A stretch of 64,000 nucleotides of DNA from Antedon bifida. Lineage: Eukaryota; Echinodermata; Crinoidea; Comatulida; Antedonidae. The position numbers and the translations under genes are program-made. The DNA is taken from assembly GCA_963402885.1 (NCBI GenBank), contig OY727102.1, forward strand, positions 4,030,001 through 4,094,000. The letters run 5' to 3'. Shown piece after piece: positions 11,601-24,959 of this stretch (the stretch's first letter is position 1; each line of letters starts with the position of its first letter). The notes beneath the pieces were generated by a model. That model searched no databases and was not told the origin of the DNA. It saw nothing but the letters and a program-made list of their open reading frames with translations.

Positions 11601-14600
11601 GTTGTTTGTTCAGGTGACGACTCATTCATACGTAATGCTATAATTATCTTATCATTGTCACTGCCCCAGATGTATTTCAATAACCAATCCGCCGTTGTAA
11701 TATTGCTGATTTCTGATGGAATATCCAAAATGGAGAGCTTGAAGTCTAGATTTTCGTGTGCCGCACAAATACCAAAACCATAAGCTGAAGCCTGGCATGG
11801 ATCAACTACGTCATCATGTCTGACATAAAACCCATCTCGTGTAATCAGCCATATTTTCGGATCTATATTTTTCTGGGTTGAAACAGCTTTATAGAGATTG
11901 ATACACATTTCTGCAATACTAGATTGCAGTTCCAAAAATGTTGTCTTGGGAAGTTGGTCGTGATTTTTTTGGTCACTTGGTTTAACCGTGATTATAATAT
12001 TTAACAATGGTTCATTACCACCCATAGTTAATTGCTCTTCTTGAAAATCACTTCCATTGTAAATACCAGACTGAAGTCCAGCTGAAGTCAAGTGGTTCTG
12101 GAGATTTAACGACAACTCTTCGTCATTTCCTGTTATTAGGGTATAACCTGTTGGATCGAATGATTTCATTCCCATGTCGATTGGCACCCATTCCTTATTC
12201 CATATTTTAATGATGTTGTCTTCATTACGACCAGCAACTGATCCAAAACGGATTTTTGAAAATTGACCAATGATCTCAAAAGTTTCTGCATTAGCAACAT
12301 AAACTTCGCCATAAATGTCTGCTTCACCATCGCTCATTAATTTAAAATGAAGATATACACTGTCCGGAAATAATACGTCTTTTTTAAGGTACATTCTTTC
12401 AATAGATCTGGGAACACGACCATCGGGCTTTGATGTGGGATTTTGAACTGTATTTTTTAGACGTTCAAGGCCTGCCATAGCTTGCAAGATACCATCTAGC
12501 AAAGCGGGATGGATGTAGAATCGACTGGACTGTGCAGCAACAGTTTCAGGTGCTCTGATATAAAAAAGTGCTTCGTCAGCCAGTCTGTTGTGGTTTACCA
12601 TTTCGATACACATGAAACTTTCACCAAGATTGAAACCAACTTGCTGTTTGAAGGCATAAAAACCAGTTTGATCGAGTTCTTCGGGACATCTATTTTTTAT
12701 GTCGCTTACAGGAAGGTACGTCAAATTAGTCAGACATGTATCATGGATAGAACAAACGTGTGTTTCATTTTTTATTAATTTCATAGTTGTATGTGTTGTC
12801 CATTTATTTTCTCTTGTATTGAGTGAGCAAAATCTGAATGATGCGGTGTCTTCAGTTTCCAATTCGGTTGTTGTTTCAACGGTTGTGTCTTCATCAGAAA
12901 CAAACATAAAACGGTCGAAACGCATATCTTTTATAATTACGTGAGGTGAATTCAAAAACACTTTCTGATGCGCTGCTATTGCTGTTTCTACAAATCCTGC
13001 AGCCGGAAACACTACACTACCTTGAACCACGTGATCGGCAATCCATGGTTCCTCGTGGGTTCCAATAGTTCCTTTCCAAACCTGAAAACCTTTGTTTGAG
13101 GAAAAGTTAGCTGATGTGTCTGGTTTTCCTAAAAGGGGATGAAAAGAATTTGGATACCGCATGATAACGTTCCTTGAGGAAGTGGCTGCTGAACACTCTA
13201 TACGTTGCCATGGATACAATGGTAAGGATTCTACCTCACACTCAGATCCTAGAAAACTTGGTGTCATATCAACCGGATAGCCCCGTATAAACATCTGTGC
13301 TAATGATATATTAAAGTTGAGATTATCATTGGAAGAGTTATTAATATCACGTGGTCGTTTAAGAGAATGAGTGATAAAGTGAACGGTTGATTTGCTCGAC
13401 TTCGATGCTACAATTTCTTTAATTGCTGGTGACAGCGCTGGATGAGCTCCTATCTCTAAAAAGCTAATGTAACCGTCCCTTAGTATGGCATCTACTGCAT
13501 CTCTGAAACACACTTTCTGGCGAATATTACTCCACCAGTAAGCAGGATCATTCGCCTCTTGTAGAGTAACATAACGGTTAGTTACAGTTGACATCATTGG
13601 AACAACTGGTCTATGGTTAGTGGAAAACGTTTTCTTCTTTAGAAAATTTGTCTTCTTCAGAAATTCTTCCCTTAAACCTTCTTGGTGACGACTGTGAAAC
13701 GCATTATTAACCCTTAGTAATTTTGTCGCAATACCATCTTCATTCAGCTGTGATGTGAATTCATTAATTAACTCTGTTTTCCCTGACAATACAATTTGCG
13801 TAGGGCTGTTTATAGCTGCGACGTCTATACATCTGGGATTAAACTCCAGCTTACTTTTGACAATATCTACATCATGAAGAACTGCAGCCATTGTTCCAGA
13901 ACCACTTGTTTTTCTGAGAAGATGTCCACGTTTAAAGATTACCTTAACTGCATTTTTCATAGAAAGGAGTCCCGCTGCGTAAGCTGCTGCTACTTCTCCG
14001 ACGCTGTGACCGATTATGGCACTTGGAGTTACTCCATAATGCTTGTAGAGTTCGACTAATCCAATTTGGACGCTACAAATGCAGACTTGAGAAATTTCTG
14101 TTGAAGACAATGCAACAATATACAAATTAAAACTTGTTAAATTTTAAAGTTCAAACGACAGTGGATAAACTAGGTTGGCTTTTGATTAATAGTATTGACA
14201 CTGGTATTGCAGTAACATCGTAAGAGTAGTCTATATTATGTACTTTAGCAAATAATAATATATTTAAACACAATTTTCTTCTTCTTTCATGATCTTTCTT
14301 TCACTGTTTGTTAGAATGTGCATAAATCATTATAGATTTCATCGATTAACTTAATTATGCAATTTCATTCTGCGTTTGAACATTAGCAATACTGTACTAC
14401 AATGATTATTTTAACTTAAAAATTGTGTAAACCCGTATCGTTGCTTATCCTGTTTTTATCAGTTTCTTCTGTCAACATCTGAATTAGCGACCATCTTCCT
14501 CCAATTTGTCCAAGGTAACTGTCAATCCTCTATTTTTAAACAAAGAAGTGTTTTTAAATATTATCAATCAGTAATGTACTATAATGATTTTAAAAGTGAT

Positions 14601-17600
14601 ATTTTAGTTTTGTTCAACGTGTCATACTGTTAATTACCTGTATGACTTTTTTGAAGATCGGTTGTGTGTTCATTAACTCTCTAGCCATGCCCCACCACTG
14701 AGTTCCCATGCCAGAAAAAACAAAAACTAGTCTCATGATAACATTACCCTCTGGTGCCTTTCCTTCGATTATAGTATCTACATTTTCTCCGTTTAAGTTT
14801 CTTTGCAGTAAATTCACAAATTCCTCTCTGGTCTTGGCTAAAATAACTGCTCTAAAAACATGATTATGTGTTCTCACATTTGTAGTGTATAACGTATTTT
14901 TTAGAGAAACCGAACTTTGTGAAATAAAGTTCCCATAGTCGATAAACTTTTGCTTAAGAGCTTCTGATGTCGATGCTGAAAGTATTAACATATTTAATTT
15001 CTCGGAATTTGATGAATTACCATTCGTGATCTCGCAATGATTTTGCATTGTAGATGGCGCTGCTTCAAAAACAACATGTGCGTTAGCACCGCCGAATCCA
15101 AACGAACTGCAACCTGCGATATATTTTTAATCAGCAGGCCAAGGGATGCTTGTTGAAGGAACGGTCATTTTGAGGTCTTCAAAATTAATGCTTGGGTTAC
15201 CGCGTTGGAAATGTACAACACCAGGAATTTCACGATGATACAGTAACAATGCTGTTTTAATAACGCCTGCTATTCCAGCAGCACCTTCTGCGTGTCCTAC
15301 ATTTGATTTTACAGAACCAATATACAAAGGTGGTGTATCATCCGAACGTTGTTTGCTCATAGCTTCACCGATGGCGTTAGCTTCAGTCTTGTCGCCTACC
15401 CTAGTACCTGTACCATGAGCTTCGATGTAAACAACTTCACGTGGGTCTACTTTCGCTGCTGAACATGCTTTGTGCACAAGATCAATCTGAGCATCAAAAC
15501 TTGGGTTTGCAATACCTGGCGTCCGTCCGTCATTTGTTAGAGCGCCACCCCTTATTACTGCGTAAATTCGATCATTATCTGCTATTGCTCTTTTAAGTGG
15601 CTTTAGAAGTACTGATCCTACACCTTCACTTCGGCTGTAACCGTCAGCTGACTCATCAAAACTTTTACACTGGCCATCAGGAGAAAGCATACCAGCTTGA
15701 CAAAACCCAATTGTAACAGATGGTGTAAGTATGATATTTACCCCACCAGCAATTGCTGTATCACAGACGCCTCCTCTTAGAGCATCACATGCAACCTGTA
15801 CAGCATAGAGAGATGACGAACAAGCAGTGTCGATTGAAAAACTTGGTCCTCTGAAGTCAAATTCGTACGAAATACGATTGGATATCATGCAAGAGTTGGT
15901 TCCTGAATTTGTGTATTGACCGATGTTACTAAATGGTAAGCCGGTTAGGGCCAAATACTCATTAGCCGTTACTCCCATATACACACCAGTGTTAGAGCCA
16001 CGAAGTGTAGAAGCAGGAATACCAGCATCTTCAATCGATTCCCAGACAACTTCAAGAAGAATCCGTATCTGTGGATCCATGTGTTCAGCTTCACCTACAC
16101 AATAATTACATTGTAAGTTAGTGATTAATTATAAATGATTTAATTCATTTTATATTACACAATTCTTTCATAGCAGATTATGATTTCGCTTTATTTTTTT
16201 TATAATAAATTTCAAGCTACACGGCCACGACAAGTAACAAAAAAGCATGACACAGTTTCAAAGCTACTAATTTGTTCAGCTATTAAGGACTTATACCAAG
16301 TTGTTCAAACAGGTTTCTACAAGCCGTTGGCGGAATGTTATTGATTCAAGGTTGAGGACGTCTTCGATGTTAATAGTTGACGACAATTCGAAATGTCTCA
16401 CTTTAGTCCAAACCAATTGTTAATATACAATTTTGGGGTATTTATCAATTTTTTGTTTAAACTACCAACTAACATATTTTATTGATATTTCCAATGTTAA
16501 TATAATATATACAATAAATTACTAAAAATGTGTAATTTTATATGCAACTATTATTTCGAAAAAGTTTTTTTCGTGAATGTAATATGTTGTCTTTTTGTTG
16601 TGTTTTAAGTATGTTTATAATATTTAACAGTGTCTGTAATAAAGAAGGTTTTATTCACATTACCCCTTTCATATAATAAGTTACTTAATCACAATTCTTC
16701 AATCAATTTTCATTTAAATAAAAAAAACACTTTAAAACCATTTTAACGCATTTATTAAATTATTAATTATTTTGTTGATTGGTATGTATAGTTTAATGTT
16801 GTAACTTTTATAGTTACTACTGTGCCAATCGTTTTATGCTGTAATTAATTAATTAAAAATGTTACTGTTTAAGGCATCCTGTAACTGAAAAATATTTTTA
16901 AAAAAATCAAGAATTGTGTTCGCCGACAAATGCTATGGCTTAACGCCGACTGGCTAAATGGTTATATAAAACCGCTATTACACTAGGAGGCCGCATTCGA
17001 TCGGACATGGAGCCCTATCAAACATTGATTTAGCTATAGCGTAATCACAACGTACGAACAATTTTCAAAATACGCTGACCAACTGTACGTACGCACACGC
17101 CGGGGCATGCTGACGTAAGTACATGAGTGTGGAGACATACTCAACTATACAAAATAATGCATTTGTACAATGATAATGTCATGAGGTGAAAGATGAAAGG
17201 TTATATTTCTATGAGTGGAAATAGAACTTTTCATATTCACCGAATTAAATTAGTTGTACCATTTCACGAAAGACTGATCTCGCAATGATTTTCTGGGATG
17301 ATGTAGTATGCCATACACATAGCGTGGTCTAAGACCGTGTGCTCGCGTACCATCGGCCCAAGGTCATTAGGACGGCAAATTACAACATAAACATTTATTA
17401 AAAGCGTAGCTTACTTGGTGACATCCTGAAGAATTGTCGATCAAACATAAAAGGATCTTGCTTCAGGTAACCGCCACGTTCTGTGTACAATTTACTTTTC
17501 TTTTTATTACCAGGAAAAAAGAAAGATGATTTGTCAAATCGCTCTGCGGGATGAGATGTTGTACAGTCTCTCATCTCCTTCAACATGCGCCACATTTCCC

Positions 17601-17718
17601 GTGGACCTGCCACACCGTCTCCATATCTGCATCCAATGCCTACAATTGCAACCTTGTCATTGTCGTCTAGAGGATCGACGCACGAAGATGACGAATGTTT
17701 CATGTTTTTTCTACTCAT
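8636..17718 (-). CDS. Animal polyketide synthase, KS-AT-DH-(ER-like)-KR-ACP-TE, with an in-frame TAA
   Basis: Cytosolic multidomain enzyme that would build a polyketide from acyl and malonyl units. Exons: 17718-17415, 16094-14638, 14529-14433 and 14097-8636; the 97-base third exon restores the AT region. Phases agree throughout, giving 2,439 codons. KS (~20-450): Cys193 in DTACSSS, His328 in EAHGTGT, His369 in NVGHAEG. AT: GMGTQ 564-568, Ser651 in GHSVGE, His754. DH: His975 in DHVVQG, Asp1154 in LLDGILQ. A degenerate ER-like stretch spans ~1570-1705. KR: TGGTTGFG 1806-1813, Tyr1951. ACP: Ser2115 in LGVDSL. TE: Ser2268 in GHSIGG, Asp2388, His2418, resembling type II thioesterases. Codon 424 is TAA, so the gene is a null allele, a young pseudogene or misread. 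An in-frame TGA precedes the ATG. A 5' non-coding exon may end at 18335 (CATG|GTAAGT) and join at 17725. Confidence 0.93.
15127..15129 (-). pseudogene. In-frame TAA in the ketosynthase of the PKS
   Basis: Minus-strand codons read GAT TAA AAA TAT ATC GCA, between IPWPAD and KYIAGCSSFGFGGANAHV. Both sides are conserved KS sequence in the same frame, with no room for an intron. The stop falls at codon 424, after all three KS catalytic residues but before the end of the domain and every later domain. A single base change from CAA, GAA or AAA would create it. The context is not the known leaky UGA-CUA type. Confidence 0.85.
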
Positions 17719-19117
17719 GTTTACTCTTCAAAAAATGAATAAAGAAACGTAAAGGTAATAAAATATGACAAAAGTAGAAATTAAATTACCTCTAACCGGT
17801 TCGTTTGCAAACAGGATAAACATGGGCGCCGATAAAAGGGATTGGGGAGGGTGAAGGTTAGTTGTCCTAGGACATATTTCTCCTAGGGGGTAGTTAACCA
17901 CTTAAGAAACCAGATTGTTGAAAAGGTGAACGTTTAGCTGAGCTCTAGCGCTGCTTCTCAAAATTCTCATCAGACGTCGAAGATTAAAAAATGAAAAGGA
18001 AAAGCTTTATCATCAATAATCTATAAACCTGGTTTCCATTTAAGACGCAATACAAAGACGTACGTACAATTATGTAAGCGAGTTGATCATTGACAAGGCG
18101 CGACAGTATATAGAAAAGCATATTGCTGCTTGTGATTTTTCAAATAACTTGCAATGTGCTTACGTATATTATAAAGGGAACCAAGCTTTAGTTAGTTAAC
18201 TAATATATTTGGCTATCTTAGATTGGGCCGGGGCGCGCTATAAACACCATCAATAGGCCTACCTCTATTGTACATTACCTGGTAGTAAATATTAAATCGT
18301 TTAGTAAACTCAAAAACAAATATTAAAAACTTACCATGGTCTTATTCTTTTGGACAACTTTTCTTCTAAATAAATACAAAGTTAAACAACAGATACTTTT
18401 GTACTGTTGAGTAATGTTTTTGTCATCCGTCAGAACCAATACAAAATGCGACCGTGACCAATCAAACAAGCTAAATTTCTATCACGCTTTTAATTGCCAC
18501 ATCGTGACTAGAGAGGTGATCTTGACCAATGAAATAATGAAGCATAATGTTTGGTAAAACAAATCGGAAAATTCAAAAAGTTTGAGCTTATTTTCTTTGT
18601 TACGGTTACGAAATACGATATCAACACCCACAGCGGTAATGTTATACATGCTAAAGGTTGATTCGTACACACATTTAATTATTAGCCATGTTTTAAACCC
18701 TTATTTAGAAGGATCGGACGAAAATATAAAAAATATATTATAAAATAATAATTTGAACATAGAAGCCCAGGCATCGAGTTGTAGGCATATTACTAAGTGG
18801 CGATATAGATTGGTATCATCTCTTTAAAATGTCTATTTGAACACAATTTCAAGATAAACCATTTTAAACAAAAACATGGAATACTACTTTAATTATAAAA
18901 AAATACTACTTTTTTATAACCTTTATACAGTTGTTTTAGAATATTTGCAACGTGTTTCTTGTTGAAATATTATATTGTTCATTAAGGAAGTATAATGTAT
19001 AATATATATAAATTACAAATTGGTTACTCCCACAAAATAAAATCTACTGCAGATTTGTTGGACTTGATTTCAGGTCTGAGCTAATATAGAAATTAAAAGT
19101 AAGATTACTTTTTTATG
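17719..19117. other. PKS upstream region, no other gene seen
   Basis: Holds the presumed PKS promoter and possibly a 5' non-coding exon ending at 18335. The bases just before the ATG-bearing exon form a pyrimidine tract ending TTTTTTGAAG, a credible splice acceptor. A TAGGCCTA palindrome lies at about 18254. Nothing else is recognisable. Confidence 0.4.
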
Positions 19118-20000
19118 ATAAATGAATGTAATGTTAGGAGATTATTTTCCAAGGTAAAGATAAATGAGGGAATGGGACCAGATTGGGTCAGCAACAAGCT
19201 GTTGAAAACACGTGGCAGCAACTTGCATCTCTTAACTATTGTTCCAATTTTCTGCTGATAAATGTGAAATCTGGAAAACTGCTCATATTACTCCATTACT
19301 TAAGATTAGCAAAGTGTCTTGTTGCAATGACTATCGTCTTTGATTACTATACGACTATGAATTGCTTCGAACATTTTTAAAATTAAAATTGTTAAATACG
19401 TTATTGAATTAAAAATATATATAAGTGGAACCATTTGCGTATAGAAAGAGGAGGGTGTAGAAGATGATGGGACATACTACCTGCATAACGTAGGTATAAT
19501 AGAACATCTTGAAAGAAATCCAAAATGAATCATTATTAATAATGTAAGTGCAATTATTATTGACTTTTCCAGTACATTCAAGACAATTCAGCCGCAATTG
19601 ATAAGAAAGAAATAATTAAAGGTAAATAATAAAATCATATCATGGATACTAAACTTTCTGGAGGATCGTTCTCAATTTGTTAAAGCATGTAACCCACATG
19701 AATGTGTTCTCCCCCTGAACTGTTTTCATTGTATACAAGTGACTGTTAGTGTTAGCTCGAAATGTTAATACAGTGAAAATGCAGATGACATGGTCAAGTG
19801 TTTTCATAGGGTCTAATTAAATGACGAGGGTAGAAATGAAATAGCTAGTGCGATGAAATAGCTAGTGCGATGAAATAACTGGTGCAAAACAATTATCGTA
19901 ATATTAACATTAAAAAGACAGAACAAATTATGTTTTACTTTCGCAGAGGGAAACATAGAATTGATCCGATCACCATAAACAACACAAATGTAAAAAAAGT
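19118..20000 (+). mobile_element. Degenerate Rex1/Babar-like LINE, reverse transcriptase part
   Basis: Broken plus-strand frames give the order expected of a LINE reverse transcriptase: IWKTAHITPLLK then CCNDYRL, PFAYRKRR, IIIDFSSTFKTIQPQLI, ISWILNFLEDRSQFVKA, NADDMVKCF (decayed YADD motif) and KTEQIMFYFRR. Stops and frameshifts occur throughout, so this is an old dead copy. The DFSSxFxTI motif and the neighbouring endonuclease segment favour the Rex1/Babar group. Confidence 0.75.
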
Positions 20001-20041
20001 TAAAACTAAACTAAGTACCTACTGTATGCGGTGAAATATTT

Positions 20042-20815
20042 ATGTATGGTAACTGGACAGTTAAACAAAGATTTTGTACTCCAGATACCGAATTACTTAT
20101 CGTTGTAGGTTTGCGGCTCCATTATATTCCCAGGGATTTTAGCAACATTAATGTTAAATATACATCCAAAACGCCACAACTGAAGGACGAAATTATAAAA
20201 GAAGTAACTGTCTTGAGACAAAGTATCCCAATGCTAACATCTTATAATGATTATAAAGTGCATAATGCATTTTACTCTCCCTCGTATATGCAATATGATA
20301 AACCCACAAGAAACGACGCCATGTTGATGTTGCTATGAAAACTTCAACCAGCTGGAACGTAGTCGGTCATTTAATGATACCACTATGACTCCAACAGTGT
20401 ACATCACCTTTTGGGGTTACTCAATCGTGCCATCAAAAATGTTTTTTTAAGGGTCTTTAATGAATTAAAAAACATATTTAAATAAAAACGGCTTTCATGT
20501 ATGGCTACAAATAAAAGAATTGGGATTAACGATGAAGATAGAATTATGATAGATGAATGTAATGTTAAGTGATTATTTTCTAAGGTAAAGATAACAAATA
20601 AACGGAAACAGATGGGTTCAGCAACAGGCTGCACATATCTTTACTCGATTGTTCCAATACTATCTGTAGATAAAGGCAAAATAACAGCAAACTGCTCATA
20701 TTACCACCATTACCCAAGACTAGCGTGTCTTATTGCAATGAAAGTGGATAACAAAACTGTAAAGTTATTTTATCATGCTGTTGTACAGAGTATTTTAGCT
20801 ATTGGTTGATAAACA
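20042..20815 (+). mobile_element. Second LINE remnant: endonuclease end plus truncated RT
   Basis: The 98-codon open frame at 20042-20338 resembles the C-terminal half of a Rex1/Babar endonuclease: CTPDTELL, then a LR-Y-PRDFS block, and PTRND near the end. Downstream, 20530-20700 is a diverged duplicate of 19118-19330. The segment ends in LFYHAVVQSILAIG, a sequence from late in LINE reverse transcriptases, so the middle is deleted. Confidence 0.65.
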
Positions 20816-22540
20816 GGAATACAATTTGAAAAAAAAAAATAATAATAAAAGAAGCTTAAAAATGCATTGATATTAAAACTATTTATAATAAACTGTTTAA
20901 CTGCACAAAATGAAAACTATCATAAATGATAATGATACTCACCATTTCGTGATTGTTTTAATTTTAGTAATTTTGTTTTTGTTGTTGTATATATTATATA
21001 TTGTATATATTTATCGTATGCTAGTCAATCCGAGCGGTTACCGTACTTAAAGACCCAACAATATCGGATGGTAAAGCAATCATTTCTGACTCTGACATTT
21101 TTGAAAATGTGGCGAAAGGTCGTGGTGAAATATGGACATACACAAAGTATAGATGCGAAGGCCTCAAGAAGGAACCCATTTACCACTCCTTCCAACCAAT
21201 AGTTTGTTTGGGTTTAAAAACGCAATACCCAGGTTTCTCTATCGATATTTCTTGAAACACAAACTTGCATCATTGAAAGATTGGACAACAAAAATGTTTA
21301 AATAATTACATTATAGGGGGCCCTCTGTTTTCAAAGCAAAAACGTCTCAACATTAGGTCATATAGGGGGCCTCTGTTTTCGTTCTTAATATTACCTTATT
21401 ATAGGTAATATTAATAATATTATAGTAAAAGACCAATATTTTGGCACATATGGCATTTCATACGTATAATATTTGACCTATTTTTCCGACAAAAATCGAA
21501 ACGCTGACTGGTGGACAACATAAAAAAGACAAATAACCACTAACTGGGAAAAGTCTATTATAAAACTGTGTGTACTTAACAGATGTTATATAATACAGAA
21601 TTATATATATTATTACTTTTTGGTTAGATCTGTTGATGTAGATGATTTTCTGTGAATTAAATAAAAATCCTATAGTTCTACCTTGTTTGACCTTTTGACA
21701 ACAAAACTGAAGATGGCATCCACCCATATCGTTTTTGTCACCCCACAAAGCATACATTCAACATGGTTGCCTGCTATTAACAAAAAATGCCCCCAAACTA
21801 TAGAGTATGTATGTGTGTGTATTTGGCCTCTCTACTATATATATATATTTGACTCTACTCACGATACGGTGAGCGCCGAAGTTCTATAATGACGTCATAA
21901 AACTTTAGACGCAAAATCATCGGAGGAAATCATGATCGATCTTAATACGATCAGTAGACCTAATAGATTTTCACGATGAAGTAAGTTAGGATTACAGACA
22001 ACAAAATCCTGTTAGTGCGGTAAGTGCATTCTACTAATTAAGGCAACATTCGTAGATTTTGAAAGATTCACTCAGCTATACTCAGACGACTAGTGCAAAT
22101 AAACTATAGCCTACGTGGTTTTATTAAGCCAAGAAACTTGTATGTCATCAGAGGTACCGGTAGGCATATGTGACGTGGGGCAAAACGGGAAATTCAATTC
22201 ATAAGGTGTTCGTGACATATTTATGGATAGGCTATTTCAGGTTTTATTGTATGTCTAGCGAAGCCGAACCTATCAAGTTTATGTACGACCGGAAAATAAT
22301 CCTTAAAGTGAGCCGTCCAATGTGGTTCTCTCCGCGGTCAAATTCCGAGCGCCTTCGATATTCGGTTAGATGAAATCGGCGAATTAATTCAATAATAATA
22401 ATGAAAGCAGTTAGTTGATTAATAATGGATGATTAATTGTATTCGTGAACTTTAATTATTGAAAGCCGGACGAAAGAGAAGAATTGTGTATTTTGTTTGC
22501 AAGACACAATATACCCAGCGCAGAGGTTGTACACGGACTC
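20816..22540. other. Intergenic, no gene seen
   Basis: AT-rich. A short direct repeat (TAGGGGG followed by CCTCTGTTTTC) occurs at about 21316 and 21363. Open frames here have no supporting features. Confidence 0.4.
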
Positions 22541-23148
22541 TCCACCACAGGCACGTCCTTTATCAGTTGTTTTCGTAAACAAAAACATTATTCTTTTCTA
22601 TATTTTGTCCTAAATCTTTTTTATAATAAGGTTTCTCTACAATATTTTTCTGTTAAAAAATGTAGAAAATATATTCCTTTTAGCCTAATCATATTTTTAA
22701 TTAAATACACGAACTAATTGTTGTATATAGAATCGTGCTTATATTAAGTGTATCTTTTTATTAGTTTCTTATTGATGTCCAGCATCAACAAAAATGTGTT
22801 TTTATGAGTTTACGAGAAAATCGATAATTTAATTTTGATTAGAGTAACTAAGTACAATTTTTATAACTTATGTTATTGAATATCAGAATAAAGAACTCGC
22901 TTATTATTAAATTTATTTAATATTGCTTACTACCTGATATTGAATAGAGTTTTTTTAATATCATTATGTTCATATTTAAGAGAGCGGTTGACTACAAATA
23001 TGGACCTATTTCATTAAAAAGTACTAAAAAATAAAAGGATTTTCTTCATACTTCGGTTAATCAATCAAAAAAAAAAAATAGTTTTGGAAAAAAATTGTGT
23101 GTGATGTTTTCCCAAAAACAAACTAGCAAATGTTACCATTTTTTTTCC
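22541..23148. repeat. ~608 bp tandem duplication, first copy (uninterrupted)
   Basis: Starting at CCACCACAGGCACGTCC, this copy aligns almost base for base with 23150-23546 and then with 26912-27113. It runs through CTGATATTGAATAGAG at about 22936, the site occupied by the large inverted-repeat element in the second copy. The duplicate therefore preserves a near-empty version of the insertion site. Confidence 0.85.
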
Positions 23149-24005
23149 ACCACCACAGGCACGTCCTTTATCAGTTGTTTTCGTAAACAAAAACATTATT
23201 CTTTTCTATATTTTGTCCTAAATCTTTTTTTATAATAAGGTTTCTCTGCAATATTTTTCTGTTAAAAAATGTAGAAAATATATTCCTTTTAGCCTAATTA
23301 TATTTTTAATTAAATACACGAACTAATTGTTGTATATAGAATTCTGCTTATATTAAGTGTTTTTTATTAGTTTCTTATTGATGTCCAAAATCAACAAAAA
23401 TGTGTTTTATGAGTTTACGAGAAAATCGATAATTTAATTTTGATTAGAGTAATTAAGTACAATTTTTATAACTTATGTTATTGAATATCAGAATAAAGAA
23501 CTCGCTTATTATTAAATTTATTTAATATTGCTTACTACCTGATATAGTCCGGTGGCAGGAGGGGGGAATCACCACCCGAAAGGGGACAAATTGCCATCCA
23601 ACTTTTCTAGACTAGAATTTTCCGTAGATTACGAATATGGAAGGTAATCGATCAGGATAGGAAGCGTTTTCGAGATATAAGGGGTCAAAGTTCAAAATTG
23701 ACCAATTATAACAATGTATTATGTATATGTATTATAACAAATTTATTGAAGCACACTTTGGTCTTTTATTACATTTTTATGATTATAAGTGTCTATTCAA
23801 TCACCTTATGAAAAAAAATCCTTTTTGATTAAGGGTCAAATGTCAATATTGACCAATCATAGAACGTACCTATAAAACCAAATAAAAACTAATATTTAAT
23901 AAAAATTGGATGTTTTCTCATCCTGTTAATCAATCATACGCAATGTAAAAGAGCGAATACATCATTTCATCAGTTGACATAAGGTCAATTTCATTAGTTG
24001 ACATA

Positions 24006-24018
24006 AGGTCAAAGGTCA
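24006..24018 (+). promoter_or_regulatory. Perfect DR1 nuclear-receptor-type site
   Basis: AGGTCA A AGGTCA matches the consensus direct repeat with one-base spacing bound by RXR, HNF4 and COUP-TF receptors. Two more perfect copies lie at 24533-24545 and 26595-26607, and a one-mismatch copy at 26289-26301, all inside the 3.36 kb element. Whether they bind anything is unknown; they may simply be repeat-family sequence. Confidence 0.4.
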
Positions 24019-24959
24019 ACATTTTAATACGCGTATTAGTTAACAAATAAATGCAAAGTTGTCCAAACTATGATATTGATGGTTTTACAAGTAATCAAAT
24101 TATTTGATTAGTAAAGTTATGTTATTTCATTATAATTTTGATTAATATAATTATAATACTGTATTTAATCAAATCAGACTTCGATCAGGATAGGAAGCGA
24201 ATAGGAAGAGATAAGGGGTCAAAGTTCAAAATTGACCAATTATAACAATTTATTATATACATATGTATTATAACCAATTTATTAAAGTTCAATTTGGTCT
24301 TTTAATACATTTGTATGGTTATAGGTATTGTATGGTGTTATTCAGTCGCCTTATAAAACAAATACTTTGCAATTGAAGGTCAAATGTCAATATTGACCAA
24401 TCACACAATTTGCATTTAAAACCAAATAAAAACTAACATTTAAGACAAAATGTTATGTTTTATCATTCTGTTAAGACATCTATCAATCATACACAATCAA
24501 AAGAGCACATTTATCATTACACAAGTTGACATAGGTCAAAGGTCAACATTTGAACAAATGATATACTAAATAATGCAAAGTTATTCAAACTATGAGATCG
24601 ATGTTCATAAATGTAATCACGTTATTTGATCAGTGAAGTTATGGTATTTTTATATTTTTTCTAGTGCGCATTATAAATACTGTAAAATAAATAATAAAAT
24701 TAATATTATGACGATTAAAATGTTATGATATTAAAATGTTGCGCTGACCTTCAATGATTTGCCACTATACAGTTGCATTTATTAGGGCTACAATATTCGT
24801 TTTTGGAAAATAAACTACTATTCATCAGAACCAGAGAATAGGACATAGGCAGATCCAGGTGGCCAAACTCAATCCACAACTCACTACACAGACAGACCAC
24901 AATTTTTATATAGCCACAGATAGTTTGGCCCATACAGGAAAGAGTTTCCTGTACACAAA

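Noticed and set aside
8825-14059. Many plus-strand open frames of 60-109 codons
   Set aside because: They are antisense shadows of the 5.46 kb PKS exon.
14126-14637. Missing AT segment taken as a deletion
   Set aside because: A 97-base exon at 14529-14433 (LGQIGGRWSLIQMLTEETDK region) with proper splice sites and phase supplies the residues.
15048-15160. Intron hiding the TAA in the PKS ketosynthase
   Set aside because: The residues on both sides (IPWPAD, YIAGCSSFGFGGANAH) are conserved and contiguous, and any GT-AG pair there would delete them or leave an impossibly short intron.
20404-20634. Minus-strand 76-codon open frame
   Set aside because: Antisense to a degenerate LINE and without plausible composition.
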